Of a stretch of DNA of 22,454 nt, positions 15,194-22,122 are shown in pieces. The translations under genes were made by a program, and so were the position numbers. This stretch comes from a virus, in the IMG/VR virus record IMGVR_UViG_3300018036_001638, positions 1 through 22,454 of that record. One strand, written 5' to 3'. The first letter of the stretch is position 1. Every line of letters starts with the position of its first letter. The notes below the pieces were generated by a model that was not told the DNA's origin, searched no databases, and saw only the letters and a list, made by a program, of their open reading frames with translations.

Positions 15194-15779
15194 ACATAAA
15201 GTTGTTACAGCAGCCCCAACACTTCCTACACAATGCGTAATTGGTTTAGATAGAGACGGAGTAATTAATAGAGATTTGGGTACATATGTAAAGTCTGCAG
15301 ATCAATTTGAGCCTATTGAAGGAAGTTTAGAAGCAATAGCAAAATTACGTAGACTAGGACATAGAATTGTAATACTTACAAACCAAGGTGGTATTGCAAA
15401 AGGCGTACTTACAAATGAACAGGTAGAATCTGTACACGCACACATGCTTAACTTATTTGGCGAAGCAGGCTGTCCTAGTATTGAAGGAATATATTACAGT
15501 GAAAGTAGTCAAAAAAATGATATGTATGCGAAACCTAACGCTGGTATGTTTAAACGCTGTGCAAAAGAAATCAAAGGCGTAAAATGGTCACAAGGATTTT
15601 TTGTTGGTGATAAAATGAGTGATTTAAAAGCAGCAATGAAGGTAGGAGCAAGGCCTGTGCTTGTTAGAACCGGATACGGACTAGAAACTGAAAAACAGCT
15701 AAATAAGTATACATATAGAGAAATTAAAAAGAAGACATATGTATTTGACAGTTTAGCTGAATTTGCAGATCAGCTATAA
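15183..15779 (+). CDS. gmhB: HAD phosphatase, GmhB-like (heptose-1,7-bisphosphate 7-phosphatase)
   Basis: 198 residues. HAD motifs in order: GLDRDGVIN (21-29, nucleophile D23 and acid/base D25), LTNQGGIAKG (65-74), KPNAGM (117-122) and VGDKMSDLKAA (141-151, D143 and D147), then VLVRTGYG (159-166). The order and wording fit the GmhB/histidinol-phosphatase (HAD-IIIA) group. The known role of GmhB is to remove the 7-phosphate from heptose 1,7-bisphosphate between the two HldE reactions. The zinc loop (CxH...CxC) of canonical E. coli-type GmhB is missing: the corresponding region IYYSESSQKNDMYAKPN has no cysteine. Because HldE and HldD are in the same island, a GmhB role is likely, with another sugar phosphatase as the alternative. 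It is the last island gene; the late-promoter motif overlaps its stop. Confidence 0.78.
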   Translation: MIDKHKVVTAAPTLPTQCVIGLDRDGVINRDLGTYVKSADQFEPIEGSLEAIAKLRRLGHRIVILTNQGGIAKGVLTNEQVESVHAHMLNLFGEAGCPSIEGIYYSESSQKNDMYAKPNAGMFKRCAKEIKGVKWSQGFFVGDKMSDLKAAMKVGARPVLVRTGYGLETEKQLNKYTYREIKKKTYVFDSLAEFADQL

Positions 15780-15785
15780 TAAATA
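15778..15785 (+). promoter_or_regulatory. Late-promoter-like AATAAATA overlapping the gmhB stop
   Basis: AATAAATA lies at the junction between the island and the second structural block (sequence context CTATAATAAATATATAA). It begins within the last codons of the phosphatase gene and stands 22 nt before the ATG at 15808, with an AGGAG site between. The motif equals those at 5535 and 6368 and resembles the T4-type late promoter. Confidence 0.55.
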
Positions 15786-15807
15786 TATAACTTTATAGGA
15801 GAAAAAT

Positions 15808-16140
15808 ATGCCATATGCAGTTAAAAAACCACATCCAACGAAAGCGGATGTAATGCTTTATCATACTTGGGATCCAGATGGAGACGGATACGAAGAAATC
15901 CGTAAATTCCCAGACGAAGCGAAAGCAAACGAATTTGCAGCTCTGCATGCAGGTGCAGTAGTTGAAACAATTGGATACGAAATTGATCAAACAGACGAGA
16001 TAATCGCTGATAGATATGCTAAATCAGTTGACCCTGCTAGACCAGAAGGTAGTGTTACTCTTTCATCAAATTCAGAAGCAGAACACAAATTCGAACCAGG
16101 GCCGCTAACAGCATTTACAGCACACGGTATCTTAGGTTAA
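15808..16140 (+). CDS. Small protein of unknown function, 110 aa
   Basis: ATG 15808 has a good AGGAG site 5-10 nt upstream and follows the late promoter motif. The protein is acidic (for example DPDGDGYEEIRKFPDEAKA) and rich in Asp/Glu/Ala, with one likely helix around 37-46 and an extended end (GPLTAFTAHGILG). There is no cysteine, signal peptide or membrane segment. It lies 10 nt before a tail protein gene and opens the second structural block, so it may be a small virion component. I recognise no family. Confidence 0.75.
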   Translation: MPYAVKKPHPTKADVMLYHTWDPDGDGYEEIRKFPDEAKANEFAALHAGAVVETIGYEIDQTDEIIADRYAKSVDPARPEGSVTLSSNSEAEHKFEPGPLTAFTAHGILG

Positions 16141-16150
16141 GGAATAACCT

Positions 16151-17413
16151 ATGGCATTACCAGTAGCACCCGTATTCGATAGAGTAAGATTAGTTCCGCG
16201 ACCTAACGATTTTTTAAATAGAAACGTAGGGTCCAGCGGAGAAATATTCTACGAAAAAGAAACCAAAACTCTAAGAGTCTATAACGGATTAGAAAGAGGC
16301 GGCTTTGAAATAGTAAGCCAAGATAGGTTGCGGGTCAATGCCGCAAATGCAGAAGTAGCAACAGTAAAATATAATGTTACTGTAGGAACAGCAGGTGCCG
16401 GAAACAAATATATCTTTAATGGTGATGGAGTTCTACAACCAGAACTACAATTTGTTGTAGGATATACATATCTATTTGATCAATCAGATCAAACAAATTT
16501 ATATTTTCCAAATCCAGAAGGCGGTGCTATTAATCAACACCCACTTAATTTTAGTTCTGATAATTTAAACGGAACATTAGGCGGGGGTACAAGTTACGAT
16601 GACGGAGTTGTTTACTTACTTGAAGGACTAGAAGTTACACAAGCACAATACTGGAACAACTTTTCGCGTTCTGTAAAACGTGAAGTACAGATTACAATAA
16701 CATCTTCTACGCCTACTACATTATATTATTGGTGTCAAAAGCATCTTAACATGGGTGCATCAATTACTATAGGAGCGCCAGGCGCAGGTAGTGGAGCAAG
16801 TTTAGAAGTCAGCGATACAGCACCAGAAAATCCTAGTGCAGGAAGTATTTGGTATGATAGCACAACAGGATATTTGTATGTCTATATTGAAGATGCAGAC
16901 AGCAATCAATGGGTACAACCAGTAGCTGGAAATATTTTCAGTGGCGATTACAACGATTTAAGTAATAAGCCAACTATATTTGACGGTAACTATTCAAGTT
17001 TAGTTGGAGCACCTACCATACCTTCAAGTTTAACTGATTTAGGAATATCAGACGGTACAGCAGATCAGATTTTGACTACAGACGGAGCTGGTAACTTTAC
17101 CTTCCAAGATGCAACTGGCGGTGGTAGTTCTTATGATCAAAGTTTAAACACAACTGATTCAGTAACTTTTGCAAGTATTAGTTCACCAACATTTTTAAAT
17201 AGTGGAACTGGTGTTACTAATCTAACAAGTGCAAGTACCCTAACATTACAAGCTGTAGATGTTGTAAGAGTAACAGGCTCTCCTTTTAGATTACCAAGTT
17301 TTACTACAGTAGAAAAAAGTGCCTTGAGTGCTGTTAATGGTGATATGGTATATGATAGTGATTTAAATAAAGCACAAGTTTATGAAGGCGGTGCTTGGGC
17401 GAGCTTAGTATAA
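16151..17413 (+). CDS. Tail protein with cupredoxin-like domain, 420 aa
   Basis: ATG 16151 follows AAGGAA. The N end (1-65) has FLNRNVGSSGEIFYEKETKTLRVYNG, a beta segment of the kind that starts many marine phage fibres. Residues ~70-207 form a cupredoxin-like domain: VGYTYLFDQSDQTN (103-116), QHPLNF (H130) and TTLYYWCQKHLNMGASI (C195, H198, M201). H...C-x2-H-x2-M is the type-1 copper ligand set, with the amicyanin-like C-x2-H-x2-M spacing. Residues ~225-320 contain fibre-type segments such as GSIWYDSTTG, GDYNDLSNKPTI and SLTDLGISDGTA. The end (VEKSALSAVNGDMVYDSDLNKAQVYEGGAW) is of a form common at fibre ends. It overlaps the protease gene by 1 nt (TAATG). Metal binding is suggested by residues, not shown. 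Confidence 0.8.
   Translation: MALPVAPVFDRVRLVPRPNDFLNRNVGSSGEIFYEKETKTLRVYNGLERGGFEIVSQDRLRVNAANAEVATVKYNVTVGTAGAGNKYIFNGDGVLQPELQFVVGYTYLFDQSDQTNLYFPNPEGGAINQHPLNFSSDNLNGTLGGGTSYDDGVVYLLEGLEVTQAQYWNNFSRSVKREVQITITSSTPTTLYYWCQKHLNMGASITIGAPGAGSGASLEVSDTAPENPSAGSIWYDSTTGYLYVYIEDADSNQWVQPVAGNIFSGDYNDLSNKPTIFDGNYSSLVGAPTIPSSLTDLGISDGTADQILTTDGAGNFTFQDATGGGSSYDQSLNTTDSVTFASISSPTFLNSGTGVTNLTSASTLTLQAVDVVRVTGSPFRLPSFTTVEKSALSAVNGDMVYDSDLNKAQVYEGGAWASLV
16358..16771 (+). other. Cupredoxin-like domain with complete copper ligand set
   Basis: This is the domain-coding segment of the 420-residue tail protein. The ligands by position are H130, C195, H198 and M201. The domain is of ordinary cupredoxin length (~138 residues), and the motifs occur in the order of type-1 copper proteins. 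A second, independent case is encoded at 21164-21502. Confidence 0.65.
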
Positions 17414-19911
17414 TGAGTGAAAAAGAATACGTTGTAATTGTAAAAGCCGATGTTGATCTTGAAGCCTTTGATGCAGAAGTAGCAGCTGACACAGGTTCAG
17501 GTCAAATACCAAACCGTGCAGTAACAGTAGCAAATCCAAGAATTGGATCAAAGCGTATGACTCATTGGATGCTTACAGATGAAGAAGCAGAAACTCTTGC
17601 ACAAGACGACAGAGTTGTTGCTGTAGAGGTCCCACCAGATCAAAGAACTGATATGGACATTGGATTGCATGCTAGACAAACAGCAGTATTTGAAAGACAA
17701 TCTGGTAATAATTCAACTTGGGTAAACTGGGGTTTACGTAGATGTGATGAAGCAACAAATACGTTTGCTGATGCAACTACATTATCTGGTGACCATCTTT
17801 ATGCTTTAGACGGAACAGGTGTAGACTTTATTGTACAAGATAGTGGTATACAAGCAGACCATCCTGAGTTTTACATGCCCAATACAACTGAATATGCTAG
17901 TGGTGCATTAGTAAATGATGCAACCAATGGAGACGTTTTTGATAGAAGCTTAAATGTAAGAGGTATAAAACTTGTAGCGGCAGGAGCAGTTGGCGGACAA
18001 ACAACTGTACCAGACGAATGGGTTAAAAAAACAGCACAAGCTATAAAGTTATTAATTGATCCTAACGGAGATAGCATTAATATTACACAACAGAAAAATT
18101 TAATTTCAACACTTAAAGGTGACACTGGCACAACACATGCTGGCTTGCCAACAGCACAAAGAATCGGATATGGCGGCGGCGCCAGTTACGATCCTAATTG
18201 GTTAACAGATGTTGGAGCTGCACAGTACTCAGGATATACAGACTTTTTAAATACTCATGTTGTTAATGATATGGTGTGGTATAAAAATACAAGCGGTCCT
18301 GATCCAAGTACAAGCGATGGAGATATTGAAGAGATTATGGAACACTTGTTTCATACAATACATAATTTTGGCATTCCGGGAGCTGTAGAAGGAAGTGCAA
18401 CACAAGTTCCTATGGAAACTTTAATTTCAATATTAGATAATAATCCTAGTTTTTCTTGGACAACTACAGAATTACATCTTGCTATGAAAGAAGCAATTGA
18501 CGCAGGGTTATATGATCCAAGTGGTTATGCTACTGATTGGGCAACAGATTCTGATGCAGCTGTAGTAGCATATAAAGAATATACTTACTTAGTAAATTGG
18601 TCAATGTGGGATATGAGTGAGTTTTGGGACGGAGAAAGTCTTAGTCCTGAGTGGGATGATACTTTAAAAACACCTTCAGGTATGTTAGCAAATAATCCAC
18701 TAGGTTATGCCATGTTTAACAAATACTTTGCACCAGTACTTAGTAAACCAGATTTTAATATACTAAAACGTATATTTCAAGATAATGATGCTGGAGTATC
18801 TGGCTATGTAGCACAACCGTCTGCATCACGAGTGCAAGAAATTGATTGGTTTGCTGACAGTGGTATTGTAGGTGAAACACAAGACGAAAATTTTTATACA
18901 GACTATGACGGCCACGGCACTCATTGTGCAGGTATTGCCGTAGGCAAAACGTTTGGCTGGGCAAAGAATGCAAGAATATATGCTCAAAAATTAGGTGGTT
19001 TAGAAGGCACAGATGACCCTAATAGTGGGATTAGTATTACTAATGCATTTGACACAATTAGACTTTGGCATAATAATAAATCAAACAATAGGCCTACTGT
19101 TGTTAACATGAGTTGGGGATATGGATTCTCAACGTCATCTGATCCAACAAGTGGAACATATAGAGGCACAGGTTGGACGTATGGAGTTGATTATGCCGAT
19201 AGAGATACTTTAGAAGCAGGTACCGGCGTAGGTATTAAAAGGTTGAACAGCGGAACAGTAACTAGATTGTCAACTAGAAATGCTACTGTAGATGCTGAAA
19301 TAGAAGATATGATTTCAGCAGGAATACACGTAGTAATTGCAGCCGGTAATAACTATAATAAAGTAGAAGCGTTTGGCGGCACTGATTATAACAATGATGC
19401 ATTATTTGGAGCAACTACAATAAACTATCATAGAGGAAGTTCACCATATAGCACAAATGCATACATGGTAGCTAGTTTAGATAGCACAACACAAGATGAC
19501 AGTGGTACTGAAAAAGATAGAACAAGTATTTTTTCAAGCAGAGGTCCAGGATGTAATATATGGGCACCAGGAAGTAATATTATGAGTGCTTGTAGCACAC
19601 CATATAACGCAAGTAAATTTGCACCAATAACATATTTTGACGATGCGAATTTTTATCAAATGAGTATAAGTGGAACATCTATGGCAGCCCCGCAAGTTGC
19701 AGGACTTTTATGTTTACACTTAGAATCAAGCCCGGAACTAACACCGGCACAATTACAATCAAAAATTATAGCAGATGCAAAAGATGTTGTATATAATACA
19801 GGTGCAGATAACGACTATGATCAGGTAAGTACAAGTACGTTCGGGCAAGATGCAAAAATTTTATATAGTAGATATGCAAATGCAAATGCATTATCTATAA
19901 CAACGGAATAA
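17413..19911 (+). CDS. Subtilisin-family (S8) protease with large insertion, 832 aa
   Basis: I place the start at ATG 17413 (TAATG overlap with the tail gene), 6 codons after an unlikely TTG at 17395. Residues 1-80 resemble a protease propeptide/I9-type inhibitor (EYVVIVKADVDLEAF, TDEEAETLAQDDRVVAVEVP). The catalytic domain has D143 in VQDSGIQADHPEF (141-153), H501 in DGHGTHCAGIAVG (499-511), N646 in IAAGNNYN, and S756 in SGTSMAAPQVAGLL (753-766): a complete triad. The normal Asp-to-His distance is about 30 residues; here it is 358. Residues ~165-470 are an insertion of helical character with HLFHTIH (311-317). There is no signal peptide, so it is not obviously secreted; it lies between two virion genes. 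It may process virion proteins or travel in the virion, but this is inference. It is confidently an S8 protease; target unknown. Confidence 0.9.
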   Translation: MSEKEYVVIVKADVDLEAFDAEVAADTGSGQIPNRAVTVANPRIGSKRMTHWMLTDEEAETLAQDDRVVAVEVPPDQRTDMDIGLHARQTAVFERQSGNNSTWVNWGLRRCDEATNTFADATTLSGDHLYALDGTGVDFIVQDSGIQADHPEFYMPNTTEYASGALVNDATNGDVFDRSLNVRGIKLVAAGAVGGQTTVPDEWVKKTAQAIKLLIDPNGDSINITQQKNLISTLKGDTGTTHAGLPTAQRIGYGGGASYDPNWLTDVGAAQYSGYTDFLNTHVVNDMVWYKNTSGPDPSTSDGDIEEIMEHLFHTIHNFGIPGAVEGSATQVPMETLISILDNNPSFSWTTTELHLAMKEAIDAGLYDPSGYATDWATDSDAAVVAYKEYTYLVNWSMWDMSEFWDGESLSPEWDDTLKTPSGMLANNPLGYAMFNKYFAPVLSKPDFNILKRIFQDNDAGVSGYVAQPSASRVQEIDWFADSGIVGETQDENFYTDYDGHGTHCAGIAVGKTFGWAKNARIYAQKLGGLEGTDDPNSGISITNAFDTIRLWHNNKSNNRPTVVNMSWGYGFSTSSDPTSGTYRGTGWTYGVDYADRDTLEAGTGVGIKRLNSGTVTRLSTRNATVDAEIEDMISAGIHVVIAAGNNYNKVEAFGGTDYNNDALFGATTINYHRGSSPYSTNAYMVASLDSTTQDDSGTEKDRTSIFSSRGPGCNIWAPGSNIMSACSTPYNASKFAPITYFDDANFYQMSISGTSMAAPQVAGLLCLHLESSPELTPAQLQSKIIADAKDVVYNTGADNDYDQVSTSTFGQDAKILYSRYANANALSITTE
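17905..18822 (+). other. ~306-residue insertion between catalytic Asp and His of the protease
   Basis: The insertion (residues ~165-470 of the protease) begins after the YMPNTTEYASGAL segment and ends at SRVQEIDWFADSG, where the normal subtilisin sequence resumes. It is rich in predicted helices, for example WVKKTAQAIKLLI, EEIMEHLFHTIH and TTELHLAMKEAIDAG, and has a Trp-rich stretch (VNWSMWDMSEFW). H311, H314 and H317 form an HxxHxxH cluster. I know no matching domain. Confidence 0.6.
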
Positions 19912-19921
19912 AGGTAGTAAC

Positions 19922-21520
19922 ATGGCAATAAATTATCCAAATGATCCAAACTTAAATGATACTCATGTAGTAGGTGATGTTACATGGACTTGGAATGGCA
20001 CAGCTTGGGAAATTGGAACAAGTGGCGGCGGCGCAGGCTCTTCAGCTTATACTGACGCAAGTGTTAACGCACACCTAAATACAAATACAGCTAGTACAGA
20101 TCAATTATTAAGTTGGGACGGATCGGATTATGCATGGACAGATCCTGGAGCAGGTGGTAGTGGTGACGCTAACCAAAATGCATTTTCAACAATAGTCACA
20201 GACACTGGTGCAAATGTCGTTGCTGATACAACAACAGACTCATTCACGCTTGCAGGCGGAACTAATATAGAGTCAGTTGGAAACGCCGATGATGACAGTG
20301 TAACAATGAACTTACAAAGTTTTAGTATAGATTTCTTAAGTGATGTAGATACAACAACCTCTGCACCCACAACTGGTAATGTTCTTAAATGGGACGGAGC
20401 AAAATGGGCACCAGGTTCAGATGCTACAACAGGCGGTGGCGGCACTGATGCAGATACGCTAGACGGATTTGATAGTGCATATTTTTTAGATTATACTAAC
20501 TTTACAAATACTCCTAGTGTTCTTACACTAACAGGGTTAAGTGTAGGACCAGCAAATACAGCTTCAGGTAGTGGTGCTATTACATATGATAATACAACAG
20601 GTGTATTTAAATATACTCCACCAGATCTAAGTACATATCTTACAAGTGTTGCTTTTGCAGATTTGACAGGCAAACCTACAACAATAGCAGGATATGGCAT
20701 TATTGATGCACTTGAATTAGGAACTACATCAACTACAGCGTTAGCAGGAGATACTACAATACCTGCAGATGTAAGTGATTTGACAGATACTACAAATTTA
20801 TTAAGTGGTGCAAGTTATACTGATGCTAGTGTCGATACTCATCTTAATACAGGTTCAGCAGGTAATAACGAAGTGCTTAGTTGGACTGGTACAGATTACG
20901 CTTGGGTAAGCAATGCTGGCGGTGGAGGCGGAGACGCTAACCAAAATGCATTTAGTACTATTGCTATTGGCGGCGAAGATAGTGTAGTTGCAGATAGTCC
21001 TACAGATACTTTTAATTTAATTGCTGGAACAGGAATAAGTCTTTCAACAAACGCATCTACAGATAGTATTACTATTACAGCGGCATCATCACTTGCATTT
21101 GGTGATTTAACAGATGCACCTTCAGGACTAACACCTGCTAATTTTTATGAATCAGCAATAACAACATTTAGAGTTACAAATACTGGTTCTTCATCTTATG
21201 AATTTGACAGTCACTACAGTGGGTCCAATCCAACAATTTATGTTATAAGTGGTACAACAGTTGCATTTGATCTAAGTCAAATCGGAGGACATCCTTTTGC
21301 AATACAAGATAGTACAGGGACAGATTACAACACTGGATTAGTACATGTTGCTACTGACGGAACTGTTTCTACAGGTTCGAACGCACAAGGTAAAAGTTCA
21401 GGAACACTATATTGGAGAATACAAGAAAGTTTAGGTAGTCCGCCTAATTATAGATATCAATGTACTTCACATATAGGCATGGTTGGTGCAATTACAATTA
21501 AGCGTCTAAGCACCCTGTAA
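19922..21520 (+). CDS. Tail-fibre-like protein with internal duplication and C-terminal cupredoxin-like domain, 532 aa
   Basis: ATG 19922 follows AAAGGTAG. The N end (MAINYPNDPNLNDTHVVGDV) and TWTWNGTAWEIG form a short virion-attachment segment. Residues 42-116 and 298-372 are an internal duplication. Between them are fibre-type segments such as ADTLDGFDSAYFLDYTNFTN and FADLTGKPTTIAGYGI. The C-terminal domain (~415-527) is cupredoxin-like: TIYVISGTTVAFDL, GGHPFAIQDS (H457) and YQCTSHIGMVGAI (C514, H517, M520). It is the last rightward gene; its end overlaps the end of a leftward gene by 15 nt. Role as a tail fibre inferred from sequence style and neighbourhood. Confidence 0.82.
   Translation: MAINYPNDPNLNDTHVVGDVTWTWNGTAWEIGTSGGGAGSSAYTDASVNAHLNTNTASTDQLLSWDGSDYAWTDPGAGGSGDANQNAFSTIVTDTGANVVADTTTDSFTLAGGTNIESVGNADDDSVTMNLQSFSIDFLSDVDTTTSAPTTGNVLKWDGAKWAPGSDATTGGGGTDADTLDGFDSAYFLDYTNFTNTPSVLTLTGLSVGPANTASGSGAITYDNTTGVFKYTPPDLSTYLTSVAFADLTGKPTTIAGYGIIDALELGTTSTTALAGDTTIPADVSDLTDTTNLLSGASYTDASVDTHLNTGSAGNNEVLSWTGTDYAWVSNAGGGGGDANQNAFSTIAIGGEDSVVADSPTDTFNLIAGTGISLSTNASTDSITITAASSLAFGDLTDAPSGLTPANFYESAITTFRVTNTGSSSYEFDSHYSGSNPTIYVISGTTVAFDLSQIGGHPFAIQDSTGTDYNTGLVHVATDGTVSTGSNAQGKSSGTLYWRIQESLGSPPNYRYQCTSHIGMVGAITIKRLSTL
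20045..20269 (+). repeat. Internal direct repeat, copy 1, of the 532-aa tail protein
   Basis: Residues 42-116, starting at AYTDASV and ending GGTNI. It contains HLNTNTASTD, LSWDGSDYAW and GDANQNAFSTI. Copy 2 is at 20813-21037. The segment GACGCTAACCAAAATGCATTT is identical in both copies at the DNA level. Confidence 0.85.
20813..21037 (+). repeat. Internal direct repeat, copy 2, of the 532-aa tail protein
   Basis: Residues 298-372, starting SYTDASV and ending AGTGI. It contains LSWTGTDYAW and GDANQNAFSTI, matching copy 1 at 20045-20269 position by position with the same 75-residue length. Confidence 0.85.
21164..21502 (+). other. Second cupredoxin-like domain, C-terminal in the 532-aa tail protein
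   Basis: The encoded residues ~415-527 end with YQCTSHIGMVGAITI. The candidate ligands are H457, C514, H517 and M520, with the same C-x2-H-x2-M spacing as in the domain at 16358-16771. The two domains are otherwise not close in sequence. Confidence 0.6.
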
Positions 21521-21763
21521 GAAATTTTTTAAACTATATCTTAATCTTTGTAGTTCAACTACGTTTTCTCTGAGTGTATGCGGATCTATGTTGCCGTCAT
21601 GTTCGCTTGCATGCCCGTTGTTTATAAGATTAACATGATTAATTAATTCGTTTAACATTTGTTGTGCTTGCTTTTTATTTTTTCCAACTTTTACACGATT
21701 AATAGCTTGTTGAAATTCGTTTATTTCGGTTTTGTATTTTACACTTTTATTCAAAGTTAACAT
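21506..21763 (-). CDS. Small helical protein of unknown function, 85 aa
   Basis: Leftward gene starting at ATG 21763, two bases after the stop of the cupin gene, in an apparent three-gene leftward operon. The 85 residues are highly charged and predicted helical: KYKTEINEFQQAINRVKVGKN and LRENVVELQRLRYSLKNFL with a Gly/His-rich turn (NNGHASEHDGNIDPH). No cysteine or membrane segment. The end overlaps the end of the 532-aa tail gene on the other strand by 15 nt. Its reading frame is kept open and its spacing to the cupin is operon-like, supporting reality. I recognise no family. Confidence 0.7.
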   Translation of the reverse strand: MLTLNKSVKYKTEINEFQQAINRVKVGKNKKQAQQMLNELINHVNLINNGHASEHDGNIDPHTLRENVVELQRLRYSLKNFLQGA

Positions 21764-21765
21764 AA

Positions 21766-22122
21766 CTATTCTTTCTTAGTTGGACGTAATTGAAAAAAAT
21801 CTAATGACGGATCACTATTACTAGTCTGTGTAATACTTCCGCCGTCCATTGTACTTTCAATACCTACTGGCATACAAGGCGGAACGTGGAAAACACTACC
21901 TTCTTTAATTTCTTTTTCATATAACATACCATCGCTAGTATCAATCCATGCAATTTTAAAATTTCCACTATTTACAAACCAAGACTTTTCTGTAGATTTA
22001 TGAAAATGCATAGGTAGTCCACTACCTACACTTTCAAAAACTAATATTTTTGAGATATAATTATCTGTTTTTGCCCAGGTTGCTTCGTAACCAAAATTAC
22101 TTTTATCTACGTTTTCGTTCAT
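21766..22122 (-). CDS. Cupin-fold protein with degenerate metal site, 118 aa
   Basis: Leftward, from ATG 22122, overlapping the Nudix stop as ATGA. FGYEATWAKTDNYISKILVF (10-29) and GLPMHFHKSTEKSWFV (35-50) are typical of small sugar-phosphate-type cupins. In contrast with the cupin at 13448, only H39 and H41 of the first motif remain: the glutamate position is K46, and the second motif GSVFHVPPCMPVGIES has Val where the last histidine should be. Iron or manganese binding as in ordinary cupins is therefore unlikely. It may bind a small molecule or act as a regulator. Confidence 0.8.
   Translation of the reverse strand: MNENVDKSNFGYEATWAKTDNYISKILVFESVGSGLPMHFHKSTEKSWFVNSGNFKIAWIDTSDGMLYEKEIKEGSVFHVPPCMPVGIESTMDGGSITQTSNSDPSLDFFQLRPTKKE

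Noticed and set aside
17395-17412. TTG start extending the protease by 6 residues
   Set aside because: ATG 17413 makes a standard TAATG junction with the tail gene, and the added residues are only the out-of-frame end of that gene.
18337-18363. Zincin-type HExxH metalloprotease in the protease insertion
   Set aside because: The sequence is EHLFHTIH, which lacks the HExxH order; only an uncharacterised histidine cluster can be claimed.
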